Source: Chlorella sorokiniana (Eukaryota; Chlorophyta; Trebouxiophyceae; Chlorellales; Chlorellaceae). From it: 64,000 nucleotides of DNA. Below the pieces are notes generated by a model that was not told where the DNA came from, searched no databases, and worked only from the letters and a program-made list of their open reading frames with translations. Position 1 is the first letter of the stretch; the number at the start of each line of letters is the position of its first letter. The stretch spans positions 1,302,001-1,366,000 of the forward strand of contig CP084613.1 in the NCBI GenBank assembly GCA_025917655.1, in the 5' to 3' direction. Positions 46,890 to 62,660 of the stretch are shown here, piece after piece. Made by a program: the position numbers and the translations under genes.

Positions 46890-48226
46890 ATGACATGCAA
46901 CCTGCTCCGCGCTGGGTCTGTAGTAAGCAGCAGCGTGGTCCCTCAGCGCAGAACGCGTCCCCAACGTGCATTGCTGGCCATCTCTTGCTCGAGCAATGAT
47001 CAGCGGCAGCAGCAGGGAGTGCAACAACCGCCTGCAGCGGCACCGCCTGCGCCAACGCAAGGCTCCACTGCCGGGCCCGGCAGCGAAACCTTCGAGTTCA
47101 CCTACCGCGGTTCCGATGGCAGGCTGAAGGCCACATTTGAGCAGGCTTTCAGGAACGCCGGCAGCAGCAGCACTGGTGTTGTTGACAGACCAGACGGTCT
47201 TGCAGGGCGCAGCGCAGCGGCGCCCTGGGCGCTGGGCTACCAGGTTGCCGAGAAGCACTCGCTCTGGGGCGACGACTTGAAGGCCCGCCTGCTCAAGGTG
47301 GGGAGTGTGTCTGCCATTGCATGCACACATCGCTCCAACTGCAACAAAGCGCCCGCTGTTCCATGCCCTCACTGCAGCGCGTAGCTGCCGGCGAGCTGGG
47401 CGTGGCTGACGAGGAGCTGGAAGCGCGGCTGGAGCGCGTGCTGCTGCTGCTGCCTGACCTTCGCAGCAAGCTGGCCAGCATGCGGGTGCAGGTGCTGGCG
47501 CGGCTGGCGGCCGACGTGGAAGTGCTGCCCCGCGCCTGCTGCGCCTCAAGCACATCTTCCCGGGCTGCAACGCCTCGCTGCTGGCCATGCGGCAGCCAGA
47601 GCTGGTGCTGGGTCTTGACCTGGACAGGATCGAGGCTGCTGCGCAGGAGCTGCGGGCCATGCTGCCCACGCTGGACGTCGGTAAGGGAGGATGCGCGCGC
47701 TGCCTCTTCCCCACCACGCCGTGCGTAGCAGCCCCTGGCATGCCGGGCAAAACTGGGCAAGAAGGCGCCCACCAGCGGTCGCTTGGGCAAGAAGGCGCCC
47801 ACCAGCGGTCGCTTGCCACTGGCCCCCGTTGTCGCCCACAGACCGGCTGGTGGAACACAACCCTGCAATATTGAATGTAGAAGGGTTGCGGACGGCGATG
47901 GCAGAGGCCCAGCGCATCATGCCGCACCTCGACATGCAGCGCGCCATGGCTACAAACCCGCAGCTCATCTTCTCCTTCCAGACCGGCAACCATCTCATAC
48001 CGTAAGCACTTTTAAGGTGGTGGCTGTTTCAGTGTATATGCATGGGGGCCCAGCTGACTTGCAACCCTGCCCGGAGCTCTGGCCCGTGTGGTCGCACAGC
48101 ACCGCTGGATCCGGTCACGTTCCAAACCACGTTGCCGCCTGCCCCCGGCCGTGCCCACGCCGCAGTTACGATCCGCCCACGCCCGTGGCTGATGACGACG
48201 AGTATGCGGCATACTACCGCGCATAG
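46890..48226 (+). CDS. Chloroplast-targeted helical-repeat protein, uncharacterised
   Basis: The start MTCNLLRAGSVVSSSVVPQR looks like a transit peptide, and FEFTYRGSDGRLKATFEQAF follows. The body is a series of helical pairs of about 35 residues, with a recurring pattern of a Leu-rich helix, LP, an acidic residue, then NP or QP and a hydrophobic helix: LEARLERVLLLLPDLRSKLA, LLAMRQPELVLGLDLDRIEA, LRAMLPTLDV, VEHNPAILNVEGLRTAMAEA, RIMPHLDMQRAMATNPQLIF. This recalls mTERF-like nucleic-acid-binding repeats of plastid proteins, but the match is to pattern only. The C-terminus is acidic (DPPTPVADDDEYAAYYRA). A frame loss lies near 47535 (LPRALLRLKHIFPG). A gene for organelle RNA or a structural role would both fit. 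Confidence 0.6.
47755..47814 (+). repeat. Perfect 30 bp tandem duplication in an intron
   Basis: The unit starting GGGCAAGAAGGCGCC occurs at 47755-47784 and is repeated without change at 47785-47814, in the intron before the exon encoding DRLVEHNPAIL. Confidence 0.92.
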
Positions 48227-48581
48227 CGGGAGCAGGGCAGAGCAAGCTGGCGTTAGGCAGGCCGCTTGAGCAGTTTCCCGCCCTCCCCATTCCAGGCTAT
48301 TGCTGTTCAGCGGTGCTGGACTTACACCTTTGATCACCTCACGCTCTTGCAAAAAGGCAGGAGCCAAATCACAGCAATGAGCAGTCAGCAGATGCTGGAC
48401 TGTTGATGGGTACACAACAGCGTTCGTTATGTTATGTTGTGCCAAAAAAGGCAGCAGTGCCCGTCAGAGTGGGTTTCAGTTTGGTTCATCCTGCGATTTT
48501 ATTGAACACAAAAAGCGCGTCGTCGTGAGTGTTCAGGCCCCCATTCACCAGGTCAATGGAAGCGCTCAACCGCTAGTAGCA
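48227..48581. other. Convergent 3' region, helical-repeat and acylated BAR-like genes
   Basis: About 355 bp, AT-richer near 48420-48520. A minus-strand TGTAA at 48322-48326 lies beyond the midpoint and would make the two transcripts nearly meet. Confidence 0.5.
48322..48326 (-). terminator. TGTAA poly(A) signal, acylated BAR-like gene
   Basis: About 256 bases after the stop codon at 48582, on the minus strand. Confidence 0.45.
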
Positions 48582-50111
48582 TCACGCTGCCTTCACAGCA
48601 CCGCCGGTGGGCACCTGTGCTGCGGCCTGCGCTGCCGCTGCAGCGGCGGCGGCCGCCGCCTGCGCGGCCTGCGCCGCGGCAGAGGCGGCATCTGAGGTGG
48701 CCTTGGCGACCACGGGGATCGCGGGCGGCTCGGGGATGGCATCGCGTGCAGCCACCAGCGCCTCTCCGGCCAGGGCGAGCGCCGAGCGCACCACCGTCAC
48801 CATGGTGGCGGCCTCCTGGTTGAGGGCCACCAGGCGCGAGTACTGCGCCGCCTCCTCCTCCTCGTGCTTGTTGGTGGAGATGGTGTACGCGTCCTGCAGC
48901 TGCTGCAGCTTGCGCTGCGCCTCAAGCAGCTTGGGGTCCTGCGCCATCACCTTGCCCGCCAGCGCGTCAGCGCTCTCCTTCTGGCTGGTGGCCTATGTAA
49001 GAGGGCGGGGGGGGGCGCACGCACTCAGCCCCACGCTCTGCACCAAGCCTGCCGTGCTCAGCAAACAGCAAGTTGGGGCAGGCCAGGGGCGTAGCATGCG
49101 CCAAACCATGCACGCTCAGCGTGGGCGCCCCAAACGCCCACGCTTGCGCCGCACCTTGGCGCGGGCGGACACCATCGCCTCGTACGCCTTGTTCACCAGC
49201 TTCTGCTTCTGCCAGGCATCGTTGTACTTGGCCATCCACGCGTCCAGCGGGCCGAAGGCATCCGCCTGGATCTTCACCTGCAGGTCGCCCTTGATCTGCA
49301 GGCAAGGGGGAGGGGGCGGAAGAGGGGGGCGGATGACTGAGCGAATGTGCAGAACAAGGGCCAGGCACCGCCCTGCCCATCCCTGGCAGCCAGGGCTGGC
49401 CTCGCACTTCCAGAGTTGGAGCCCTGCATCCCTGCTGGTGCATCCGGCCACCGGCAGGCGCGCACCTTGGTGAGGGCGTCGGATGCGAAGGCCTTGCCGC
49501 CCAGCGGGTCGTGCTGCTGCACCATGGCGTGGTCCACGCTCTCCTTGTCTTCGTACACGTGAGGCTGGGGTTGAGCAGCACCGCGTTTCCCGCATCCAGT
49601 GCAGCCTGGTGGGAAGCGGGTGGCAGGGTGAGTGAGGTAGTGCGGCAGCGTGCCCACTGCAGCACGGATGGTTTTGGCAACCAACCGCAATCAGCCAGCA
49701 TTTAGCCCGGACCACAGCATGCAGGGCGGCCCTGCGCACCTCCACTGCCTTGCCCATTGAACGAAGATCCTTGCCCCCTTGACCAGCTTGGCGTGCAGGT
49801 CTGTTGCCTCGCGCAGCATGGCCACGCACCTGCACAAAGGGGCAGCAGCTCCTGGTGCGGTGGGACGAGGGCGCCCTTGCACGGCGGCGGCGGCCGGGAG
49901 CCGGGTGCCCACCCAGATGCGAGGCACTGGCCATTCGGTGTTTGATTCGGACGTAGTCATAAAAAGAAGCGGGCAGAAGGGTGGACGCGCGGGAGGGCCG
50001 CGTCTGCCGTGACCGTCCTCGGCATTCTTGCCTGGATTTCGCATCGCCCTTTGCTTCGAAAAAGTTCATCTTATCCATGGCGCCGCCTGGAGTGGAACTA
50101 GCGCAACCCAT
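48582..50111 (-). CDS. BAR-like coiled-coil protein with an acylated N-terminus
   Basis: The start MGCASSTPGGAMDKMNFFEA has Gly-2, Cys-3 and Ser-6, the classic signal for N-myristoylation plus palmitoylation. Helical exons follow: VAMLREATDLHAKLVKG, DHAMVQQHDPLGGKAFASDA, IKGDLQVKIQADAFGPLDAW, YNDAWQKQKLVNKAYEAMVS, ADALAGKVMAQDPKLLEAQR, KLQQLQDAYTISTNKHEEEE, AAQYSRLVALNQEAATMVTV. The order and the phrase FGPLDAWMAKYNDA fit an AH/BAR domain. The C-terminus is an Ala-rich run ([20 protein letters not shown]...). Lipid anchor plus BAR fold suggests a peripheral protein of the plasma membrane or endosomes. Exon 1 seems to end with a GC donor (CCAG then GCAAGA, near 50035). A frame loss lies near 49773 (G run). 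Not a close relative of the tandem pair at 10-14 kb by eye. Confidence 0.65.
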
Positions 50112-50360
50112 TTCGACGGGGTTGAACGTTGAGCGAGCGGTGCGACAAAGGAAGGACGCGCCCACGCCTGTTGATGTAGAGAAATGTCCTTCGCGAGAAA
50201 CTGTAGCCGAACGACAGGGGAACAACGGTGGGCCCGCGGACGACCTGGCGAGGAACGACGCAGCAAGGCGCAGCGGGCAGCACTCGTCGCCGCCAACTTC
50301 ACCCAGTGATACCACTCAGGCACATCTCGGTCGGACAGTAAGTTTCCTTGGGTATTGTTC

Positions 50361-52431
50361 TTACGAGGGTTGGGTTTCTGCTGCCTGTGGCATGCCCCTT
50401 TGACTCATGCTGCCGCTCACTCGTCGCTGCCGAAACTTGGCAAAGCAGCCGCCCAGTCGCTCCAGAAACTCGTCAATGTCGTTTCGGTGGTGCCCAGCGC
50501 CGCCGCCACCGTGAGGTAGTCGCAAGGGTAGGCGTCATGGTGGGCGCCGTAGCCGGCAAACACCAGGCCGCCCACGGCCTGCGCTTGGCCGCGCGCAACG
50601 ACGCGCGTCCCCGACACGCACCGGCCAAACAGCATCGAGCCCAGGAAGGTGATGGGCGGCCCTGCACCGTGCTGCTGCTGCACTCCCCCGCCGCCTGCTC
50701 GCCTGCTGCGTCCCCGTCTTGCTGCGCCTCAAAGCTGGTGAGCGAGAGCGCCAGCGAGATGGGGTTGCCCGGCGTGGCCAGCACCCGCTCGCCGTGCTGC
50801 TCAGCAAACTCGCCCAGCCGCCGCGCCGCATAGGCATGCAGCTGCTCCCGCTGCTGCAGCACCTGCCGCCAGCCGGGCGCGCCCCAGTGTAGCAGGGTGA
50901 TGAGCAGGTCCAGCAGCGGCGACATGCAGCGCGGCCTGGGTACAGCTTTGCCACGCGCTCAACCTGCGCCAGCAAGGCAGGACGCGCATGAGTGGGCCCA
51001 CCGCACAGCACCGCTGGCGTACGTCGCAAGGTTGTGTGAAGCTAACTGTGAGAAAAGGTGTGAGCAGAACCCACGGAACAGCGGCGATCCGGCTGCGCTC
51101 CATGCCGCGCTCACCAGCTGAGTGGCGCCGCGCCGCGCCGCCAGCACCGCCCCCACCGGCACCATGAAGTTCTTGTCGGTGCTCTGCACCACCGCGTCCA
51201 CCCGCCCCTTGCGCCATGCGGAGCACACCTGGGGCGCAGGCACACAGCAGGGCGGCGTTGGGGGGCACCAGAGATGGGCAGCATCAGGGCAGGCAGTGCC
51301 GCCCGCAACCCGCACCTGCTGGCACAGCGCGGCGGACTGCACGCCATAGGCATTGTTGACAATGTGGCCAATGCCCGCTTGCTGGCACAGCTTGGCCACT
51401 GCGGGTGAGGGAGGGCCAGGAGCTCAGCAGCCCTGCAAAGCTGCCAGCTGGCAGGCAGGTGCAGGCCGGGCTCGGCGGCGGCCCACCCGCCACCACATCG
51501 TCTGCGGCTCGAGGGGCGAAGCAGCTGGTGGTGGTGACCACGCATGCTATGGCGTCCGCTCCCAGCTGCTCCACATGCTGCTGCAACGCCTGCATCACAG
51601 AGGCCAGCGACAGAGCGTCCGCGGATGGGCGCCATCCGGTCGACCCTGGGTTGGCATGCCGCTGCGCGTCGAGCCGCATCCGACCACGAGTGTGCCTCCA
51701 GCAAGCCCCCCACCCTGCCCACCTGCACATCGGTCACCAGCTGGTCGCCCTGCAGGCGCATGGCCACCACCACCGGCTCGTAGCCAGCGGCCTGCACCGC
51801 CTTCAGGCACGTCTTCTGGTCGATGCGCGGCCACAGCACATACCTGGCGCCCGGCGGGCGCAGCCCGCGCAGCGCCAGCAGCGTCGAAGTGAGGGCCATG
51901 CCTGTGGCCAGCGGCAGGACCAGCGCCCGCCCCACCTCCCGCAGCCCCGCCAGCTCCAGCGCGTCGCCGGCCAGCAGGTGCGCCAGGCTGGCCAGCAGCG
52001 AGGAGCCCGCCGCCTTGGGCTGCTCCGCCGCCACGTCGCCGCTTCTGCCGATGCCATGGGCGAGGCGGTAGTGGCGGCGGGCCACCAGCTCGCTGGCTAC
52101 GCGCGCCTCCCGCTCGCCCACGCCCACGTTGTCCAAAAAGTTGTTGCTGTCCATCAGGGCGGCGTCCTGCATGGTGGGGGCCGCAGGGGCCCACGGGTGA
52201 AGGACCTCCCCTGCATCCCTTGGCGGTCTACAGCCTCCGCCGCAGCCTGGTCGTTTGCCGCACCTGCAGCAGCAGCTCGATCGTGGCGTCGTCCCATCCA
52301 CGCTGCGGCAGGCGGCGCTGCGACAGCAGCGTCTTGATCAGGCGGCGGCGGGCCGCCAGCGCCTGGCTGCCCTGGCTGATGTAGGTCTTGCTGATCAGCG
52401 AGATTGCGACTGCACAATTATCTTCATCCAT
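50361..52431 (-). CDS. SEPSECS: O-phosphoseryl-tRNA(Sec):selenocysteinyl-tRNA synthase
   Basis: PLP enzyme that converts Sep-tRNA(Sec) to Sec-tRNA(Sec), the last step of eukaryotic selenocysteine synthesis. The start [20 protein letters not shown] aligns with the family N-terminus. [40 protein letters not shown] and [10 protein letters not shown] are nearly identical to animal enzymes. [45 protein letters not shown] and [14 protein letters not shown] follow, the last with the PLP lysine. [38 protein letters not shown] and [12 protein letters not shown] complete it. A frame loss near 50485 (GTCGTTTCGG) truncates one frame at 50417; restoring it gives [15 protein letters not shown] and a stop at 50361. 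The gene implies a working selenoprotein system. Confidence 0.94.
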
Positions 52432-52725
52432 GCCGTCCTAGTACTGTGCGAGATGCTGAGGGCCCGCTGCCGCTCTCAAAACGTGCGTTCAGAGTTGTGG
52501 GTTCGTCGTGAATGCTCCGAGCGTCATGTTTCCGATCCCTGGGCGTGAATGAACAATACTTGGGCGGTTACAATGTAGCGGGAAGCTCACTGGAATAGTA
52601 CCAGCCTTCTTGTAAAGTGTCCTGCCACAAGCTTCTGAACGACCTGATCATGTCCCAAAAGGGTGCAAACAAATATAAACAAAGCCAATTGATTGGATGC
52701 CCGCCCTCAGCCTGAGGCGACCCTG
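52432..52725. promoter_or_regulatory. Divergent promoter, SepSecS and Sec20
   Basis: 294 bp between divergent start codons. It is AT-rich just before Sec20 (52610-52700, ACAAATATAAACAAAGCC), which may hold core promoter elements. Confidence 0.5.
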
Positions 52726-54767
52726 ATGGCGGTGCACGAGCATCAGCAGCTGCTGCAGCTGGAGCAGGCCACCCTGGCTGATGTCGAGCAATATGGGGAA
52801 TGCCCTTTAACGGACAAGACCAGGGTGCAGAAGCTATCGCAAGCCATTCAGAACAAGTTGTCGCAAATTCGCGCGCTCACGCGTGATCTGGAGCTTCTCA
52901 TGGAGGAAGTTGACAGGTTAATAAGCGCCGGTGCATTGCATCCGCCGCTGCATCCCTTTTGGCTACGAGCCCGTGTGCCCGTCCTGGCACCGCAGCTTTG
53001 GCTTGAGCTCACCCCTTTTCTGCCGTTGCTACTCCATCCATCTGCAGTGATGAGGAGCGGCAGGAGGTGGAGGCTGTACTGGCGCAGCACAAGGGCCAGT
53101 ATGCTGCCATTCAGGCAGCCTTCAAGCAGGCCGCGCTGGCCCAGCGCACTGCCGCGCTGCGCTCCGCAGAGCAAGAGCGACGCGAGCTTCTGGCGGGGGC
53201 TGACGGCGTAGCACGCCAGCGCAAGCTGCAGACGGAGGCGGATGCTGTGGCGCTCGCCGAGGACGTGACCGTCGGCCTGCGGCGAACCCGCCAGGTGGGC
53301 GAGCGAGGTTCTTGCGCTCTGCTTTAAGAAGAGCAAAGAGGGGGCGGAGCTTGGAGCTAGCGCCTTCCCTCACCATCGTCTTCTTACCCAACCGGGGGCG
53401 TTCATACCCCAGGTGCTTGCTGAGGAGCTGGAGCACACGAGCGCCACGCTGGCGGCCATGGAGGCCTCGCATGGCCAACTGGCAAAGACCCGAGACGAGT
53501 ACACAGGGCAGCACACGCGGCTCAAGCGCAGCAAGGGCCTGCTGGGCACGCTCAACTGGCAGGCCAAGTCGGTGAGCAGCGCAGGGGCTCGCCAGCGGCA
53601 GTGACAAGTTCGGGCCAGGGCTGGGCGAGCGGTGCTTGCAACCTGGGCGGCTGTTGCAGAGCTTTGCCAACCTCACGCTGGTTCTGCCGGCTGCCTGCAG
53701 GAGACATACATGCTGTGGTTCGGGCTGAGCCTGTTCGTTTTGGTGTGCGCCTACATTTTCCAGAAGAGGGCCGCACACTTTGTACCCGATGCCCTCAAGC
53801 CCGGGGCCCTGCTGCGGGCTGCAGGGCTGTCCGGCGGCAAGGGCCGCCCTGCACCGCTGCCCCCACCCCCAGGGCGGTCGCACACACAAGGGCAGGCCCC
53901 CTCGCAGCGCGTGCCACCACAGCCGCAGCAGCAGCAATGGGAGACGCAGCCAGACGTGCACGCTGCATACCAGCCCTATGCGCCGAGCCCAACGGCTGGT
54001 AAGCCGGGCGGCGATACTGCTGACGGGGAGGAGCAGGGGCCGCCGTACGAGCCTTACCAGCCTGGAGACGAGGAGGCTGAGCCGTCGGTGTATGCGCCAG
54101 ATGGCGAGTACGACGAGCCCCGCTGCAGGAGGGCACCCCCTCTGTTGAGGAGGGTTGGAAGGCAGAGCCAGAGCCAGCAGGGCAGGCGCAATACTATGAG
54201 CAGCCAGGGGAAGTTTACGGGTCTGGTGAGCTGGAGGAGCCTGCTGGGGACACCGTGGGGGCCACGCAGCAGCCGCCTGAGCCAGGGATGGAGCAGCCTG
54301 ACGGTGGCAGCCGATTGCCTGATGAAAAGGATCCTCAGCAGCCACAGCAAGAGCTTGCAGCAGCCGGGCTCAGCAGCGGTGCAACACGGCAGAGGCAGCA
54401 GAACAGCCAGCTTGAAGCAGTCGAGCCAGGGCTGCTGGACTCGATTGCTGAGCCAGCAGCAGCAGATGCTGCCGGTGTGGAGGGTCCAGACCCAGCTGTG
54501 TGGCCGCAAGGCGCTCCCCTGCCTCACACAGAGCCTGGCAGTCCGGCACATGCACGCATGCACATGTCTGAGCAGCACGTCGCACCGCATGAGCATGGGG
54601 GAGGCAGCAATGACAACAGAGAAGGCAGCTTGGAGCAGGCAGCGGGCGCGGCCAAGCAGGCGACAGGCGTGCACTCGATGGCAGCAGACCCTGCAGGCCA
54701 CCTGGCAGAGGCGGCTGAGCAAGCATTTGATGCTGATGATGCTGCAGCACTGCATAAAGAACTGTGA
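52726..54767 (+). CDS. SEC20: Sec20-type SNARE with a long luminal tail
   Basis: Acts with ER syntaxin in Golgi-to-ER retrograde fusion. Exons 52726-52916, 53048-53294, 53413-53571 and 53701-54767, in phase. N-terminal coiled coils are followed by the SNARE motif LAEELEHTSATLAAMEASHG, LKRSKGLLGTLNWQAKSE and a membrane helix, YMLWFGLSLFVLVCAYIFQ, ending KRAAHF. Sec20 is a C-tail protein with its C-terminus in the lumen. Here the tail is about 330 residues, Pro/Gln/Glu-rich and disordered, and the protein ends AALHKEL. Yeast Sec20 ends HDEL, so HKEL may be a weak retrieval signal. One C is missing near 54123 (C4 for C5), shown by the acidic frame that follows (EEGWKAEPEPAGQAQYYEQ). Tail length far exceeds animal BNIP1. 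Confidence 0.82.
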
Positions 54768-54839
54768 GCAGCACATGTACAAGAGCTTGCTGGCCTTGGT
54801 GCGCAGCACCATGACGTGCATGCTGCCCTCGGGCAAGCC

Positions 54840-54844
54840 TGTAA
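54840..54844 (+). terminator. TGTAA poly(A) signal, Sec20
   Basis: Pentamer 73 bases after the Sec20 stop, in the 222 bp before the next start codon. Confidence 0.5.
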
Positions 54845-54989
54845 GCAGGAGCCCCACCACACGCTTGCATCCTTTTCGCATCCTACAGTGTGCGGCAGTG
54901 TCAGGAACGCGGCAAAGTCGCTATTTTGCAGTACTCTAGCGCGGTGGTGCGGTCCTCCAGCGCCAGGGTGGTCGAGCTATCGGCCCGCC

Positions 54990-60655
<5,666 letters not shown>

Positions 60656-60866
60656 TGGCTGGCATGCTGTTTGCAATCTGCACCGAGCTCCAGCCGGGCT
60701 GCTCTCGCTTTCCCTGCTTGCACCCCTGCTGTATGTGCTGTGCCGCACATCTGTACCTCGCTGCTGAATGTATCTTGCATGCCACCAAAATGTACGCTCC
60801 CAGGCCGTCTCATGCTAACACATACCCTTCATGCTTGCGCTGCGTCTCCCAGCTTCAATCGCTTGC

Positions 60867-60871
60867 TGTAA
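60867..60871 (+). terminator. TGTAA poly(A) signal, m-AAA gene
   Basis: Pentamer 212 bases after the stop codon at 60655. Confidence 0.6.
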
Positions 60872-60921
60872 GACACCTCTTGCCATGCTTGCAGCTGCAC
60901 CATGATGCGGCTAGTGGAGGA

Positions 60922-60926
60922 TTACA
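60922..60926 (-). terminator. TGTAA poly(A) signal, RPL23
   Basis: TGTAA on the minus strand, 50 bases after the RPL23 stop. It lies 51 bp from the opposing signal of the m-AAA gene. Confidence 0.6.
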
Positions 60927-60975
60927 TGCCACAGCTTTCCACGCGGCATGCAACAGCAAGGGAGGGGGTGGCTGC

Positions 60976-61947
60976 TTAAACGATGGTGTTGGCAGCTGCT
61001 GCCACACGCGGCCACAGATCCGCGCACTCCTTGGCCACAGGGCCGGTGATTGCAGAGCCTGCAATGAGCGGGGTGCAGGGAGGGCAGGGTTGACTGCATG
61101 CCGGGCTCCAGGCCCCATCTCTCCAGAACGAGGTTTCACAACAGCCACAGCTGCTGCCGATTGGCCTGCATGCCATCATCTGCACCTCTCTCCTGTGCAG
61201 GCGCGCCCCCCGCGCCACCCCGCCCAGAACGGCCGGCAGTGCCGCCAGCCGTCGCTCACCCTTCATCTCGCCCTTGGTGTTGACAATCACGCCGGCGTTG
61301 TCCTCAAAGTAGATGTAGGTGCCGTCCTTCCGCCGGAACGCCTTGCGCTGCCGCACCACAATCGCGGGCATCACTGCAAGCGGGCGCAAGGGTGGGGCGA
61401 CGCGTCACTCATACAGGCGGCGGCAGGATGGGGCGCCGTTGCTGCTGCTGCGGGCTGCGCATGTCTGCATTGGTGCTGTGCGTGCCTCCAAGTGCTGCAG
61501 CTGTTGGTGTGCTCGGGACAGTTCTAATGCTGTCGTGGACGGTGGAGCGACAAATTCTGCAGCCCAGCCGTCTGCTCATGTGCCCAGGCTGCACAGGCTG
61601 GGCGTTGCACCCTCTGTCGCTGGCTGCTCCCGTCGCTGGTTCTGGCCAGGCTGCAATTTGAGTGATACAGAGGCAGCCAGCCCTGCGGCGGGCCGTCCAT
61701 ATTTGGCCGCGCGCCGCTCACCCTTCTTGCGCAGGTCGGGCTTGCCCTTCTTCACGGTGGCCATCACCATGTCGCCGGGGGCAGCTGCGGGCAGGCGGTT
61801 CAGACGCGCGCCCCAGCCGTGCACGGAGATGATGTACAGGTTCTTGGCGCCGCTGTTGTCCGCGCAGTTCATGACCGCGGCCACCGGCAGGCCGAGCGTC
61901 ATGCGGAACTTGTTGCCGCCGACGCCGCCCTTGCGCTTGGACGCCAT
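60976..61947 (-). CDS. RPL23: Cytosolic 60S ribosomal protein L23 (uL14)
   Basis: Core protein of the large subunit near the factor-binding and intersubunit face. Exons 61722-61947, 61260-61373 and 60976-61058 join in phase and give exactly 140 residues, the usual length, without frame error. [40 protein letters not shown] and [17 protein letters not shown] form exon 1. [20 protein letters not shown] and [16 protein letters not shown] form exon 2. [20 protein letters not shown] with ANTIV ends the protein. The sequence is of the eukaryotic cytosolic type, not the plastid L14. Confidence 0.97.
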
Positions 61948-62660
61948 GGTGCCGCTCCTGTGTCAACCTGCGCGCATGCAAGCCAGGCTCGTGAGCCAGA
62001 GAGCGATGCTGCCCTGTGCACCTGCTCAGACGCGGGCAGGAACACCGGTGCCTACTGCCCACGACCGCCCGGCTGGCGTCGCTGCTTGCGGCCGTCATCG
62101 GCCGGCCCTCGCGTCGCTGCTACGTCGCCGCAGTCACCGGCGCTGTGTCGCCCGAGACAACGCCTCAAGGCACTCCATGCGGCGGGATTGCCGGGCGCCA
62201 CTGCTGCGGCCCCAGCCATCTTGGTGCCTGTAGCTGTTACGCTGTTCTGACTGATCCGTGGTGATGTGTATGTATCGTGTGGAGCCCCCAGAATGTCCTG
62301 CCGGCCCCCACCACCATGCTGCCATGCCCCTCCCCGTTGCGCACGGTGGGCTGCACTTCTTACCTAAACGGGTTAGGTCGATGCGAAAGGACGGAGTCAG
62401 GCTCACTGCCGGCCTAAGGCCCACGCATGCCGTGGCTGCCTGGGTCACAGGTTCCACCAGGGGCCTCTGGCCCGCAGCAAGTCCGAACCCAAACCGCCCT
62501 CTCTGTCGCTGATCTCTGTTTCGCTGTATTGCGTGGCTCTTGTCAAGTTGAACTGCCCCCAGCGCCGGCAGGTCGCTGCTCTTCTGCGAACCAACAGGGT
62601 TTCAATTTGCAGCACTACTGGACAATTTGAACGAGTTGCATACCATCAAGATTGTAAGTT
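61948..62660. promoter_or_regulatory. Divergent promoter region, RPL23 and OXA1
   Basis: 713 bp between divergent start codons, longer than other promoters here. A stretch near 62350-62400 and 62500-62660 is AT-richer. No gene or element was recognised, though RPL23 may have a 5' UTR intron here. Confidence 0.45.
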
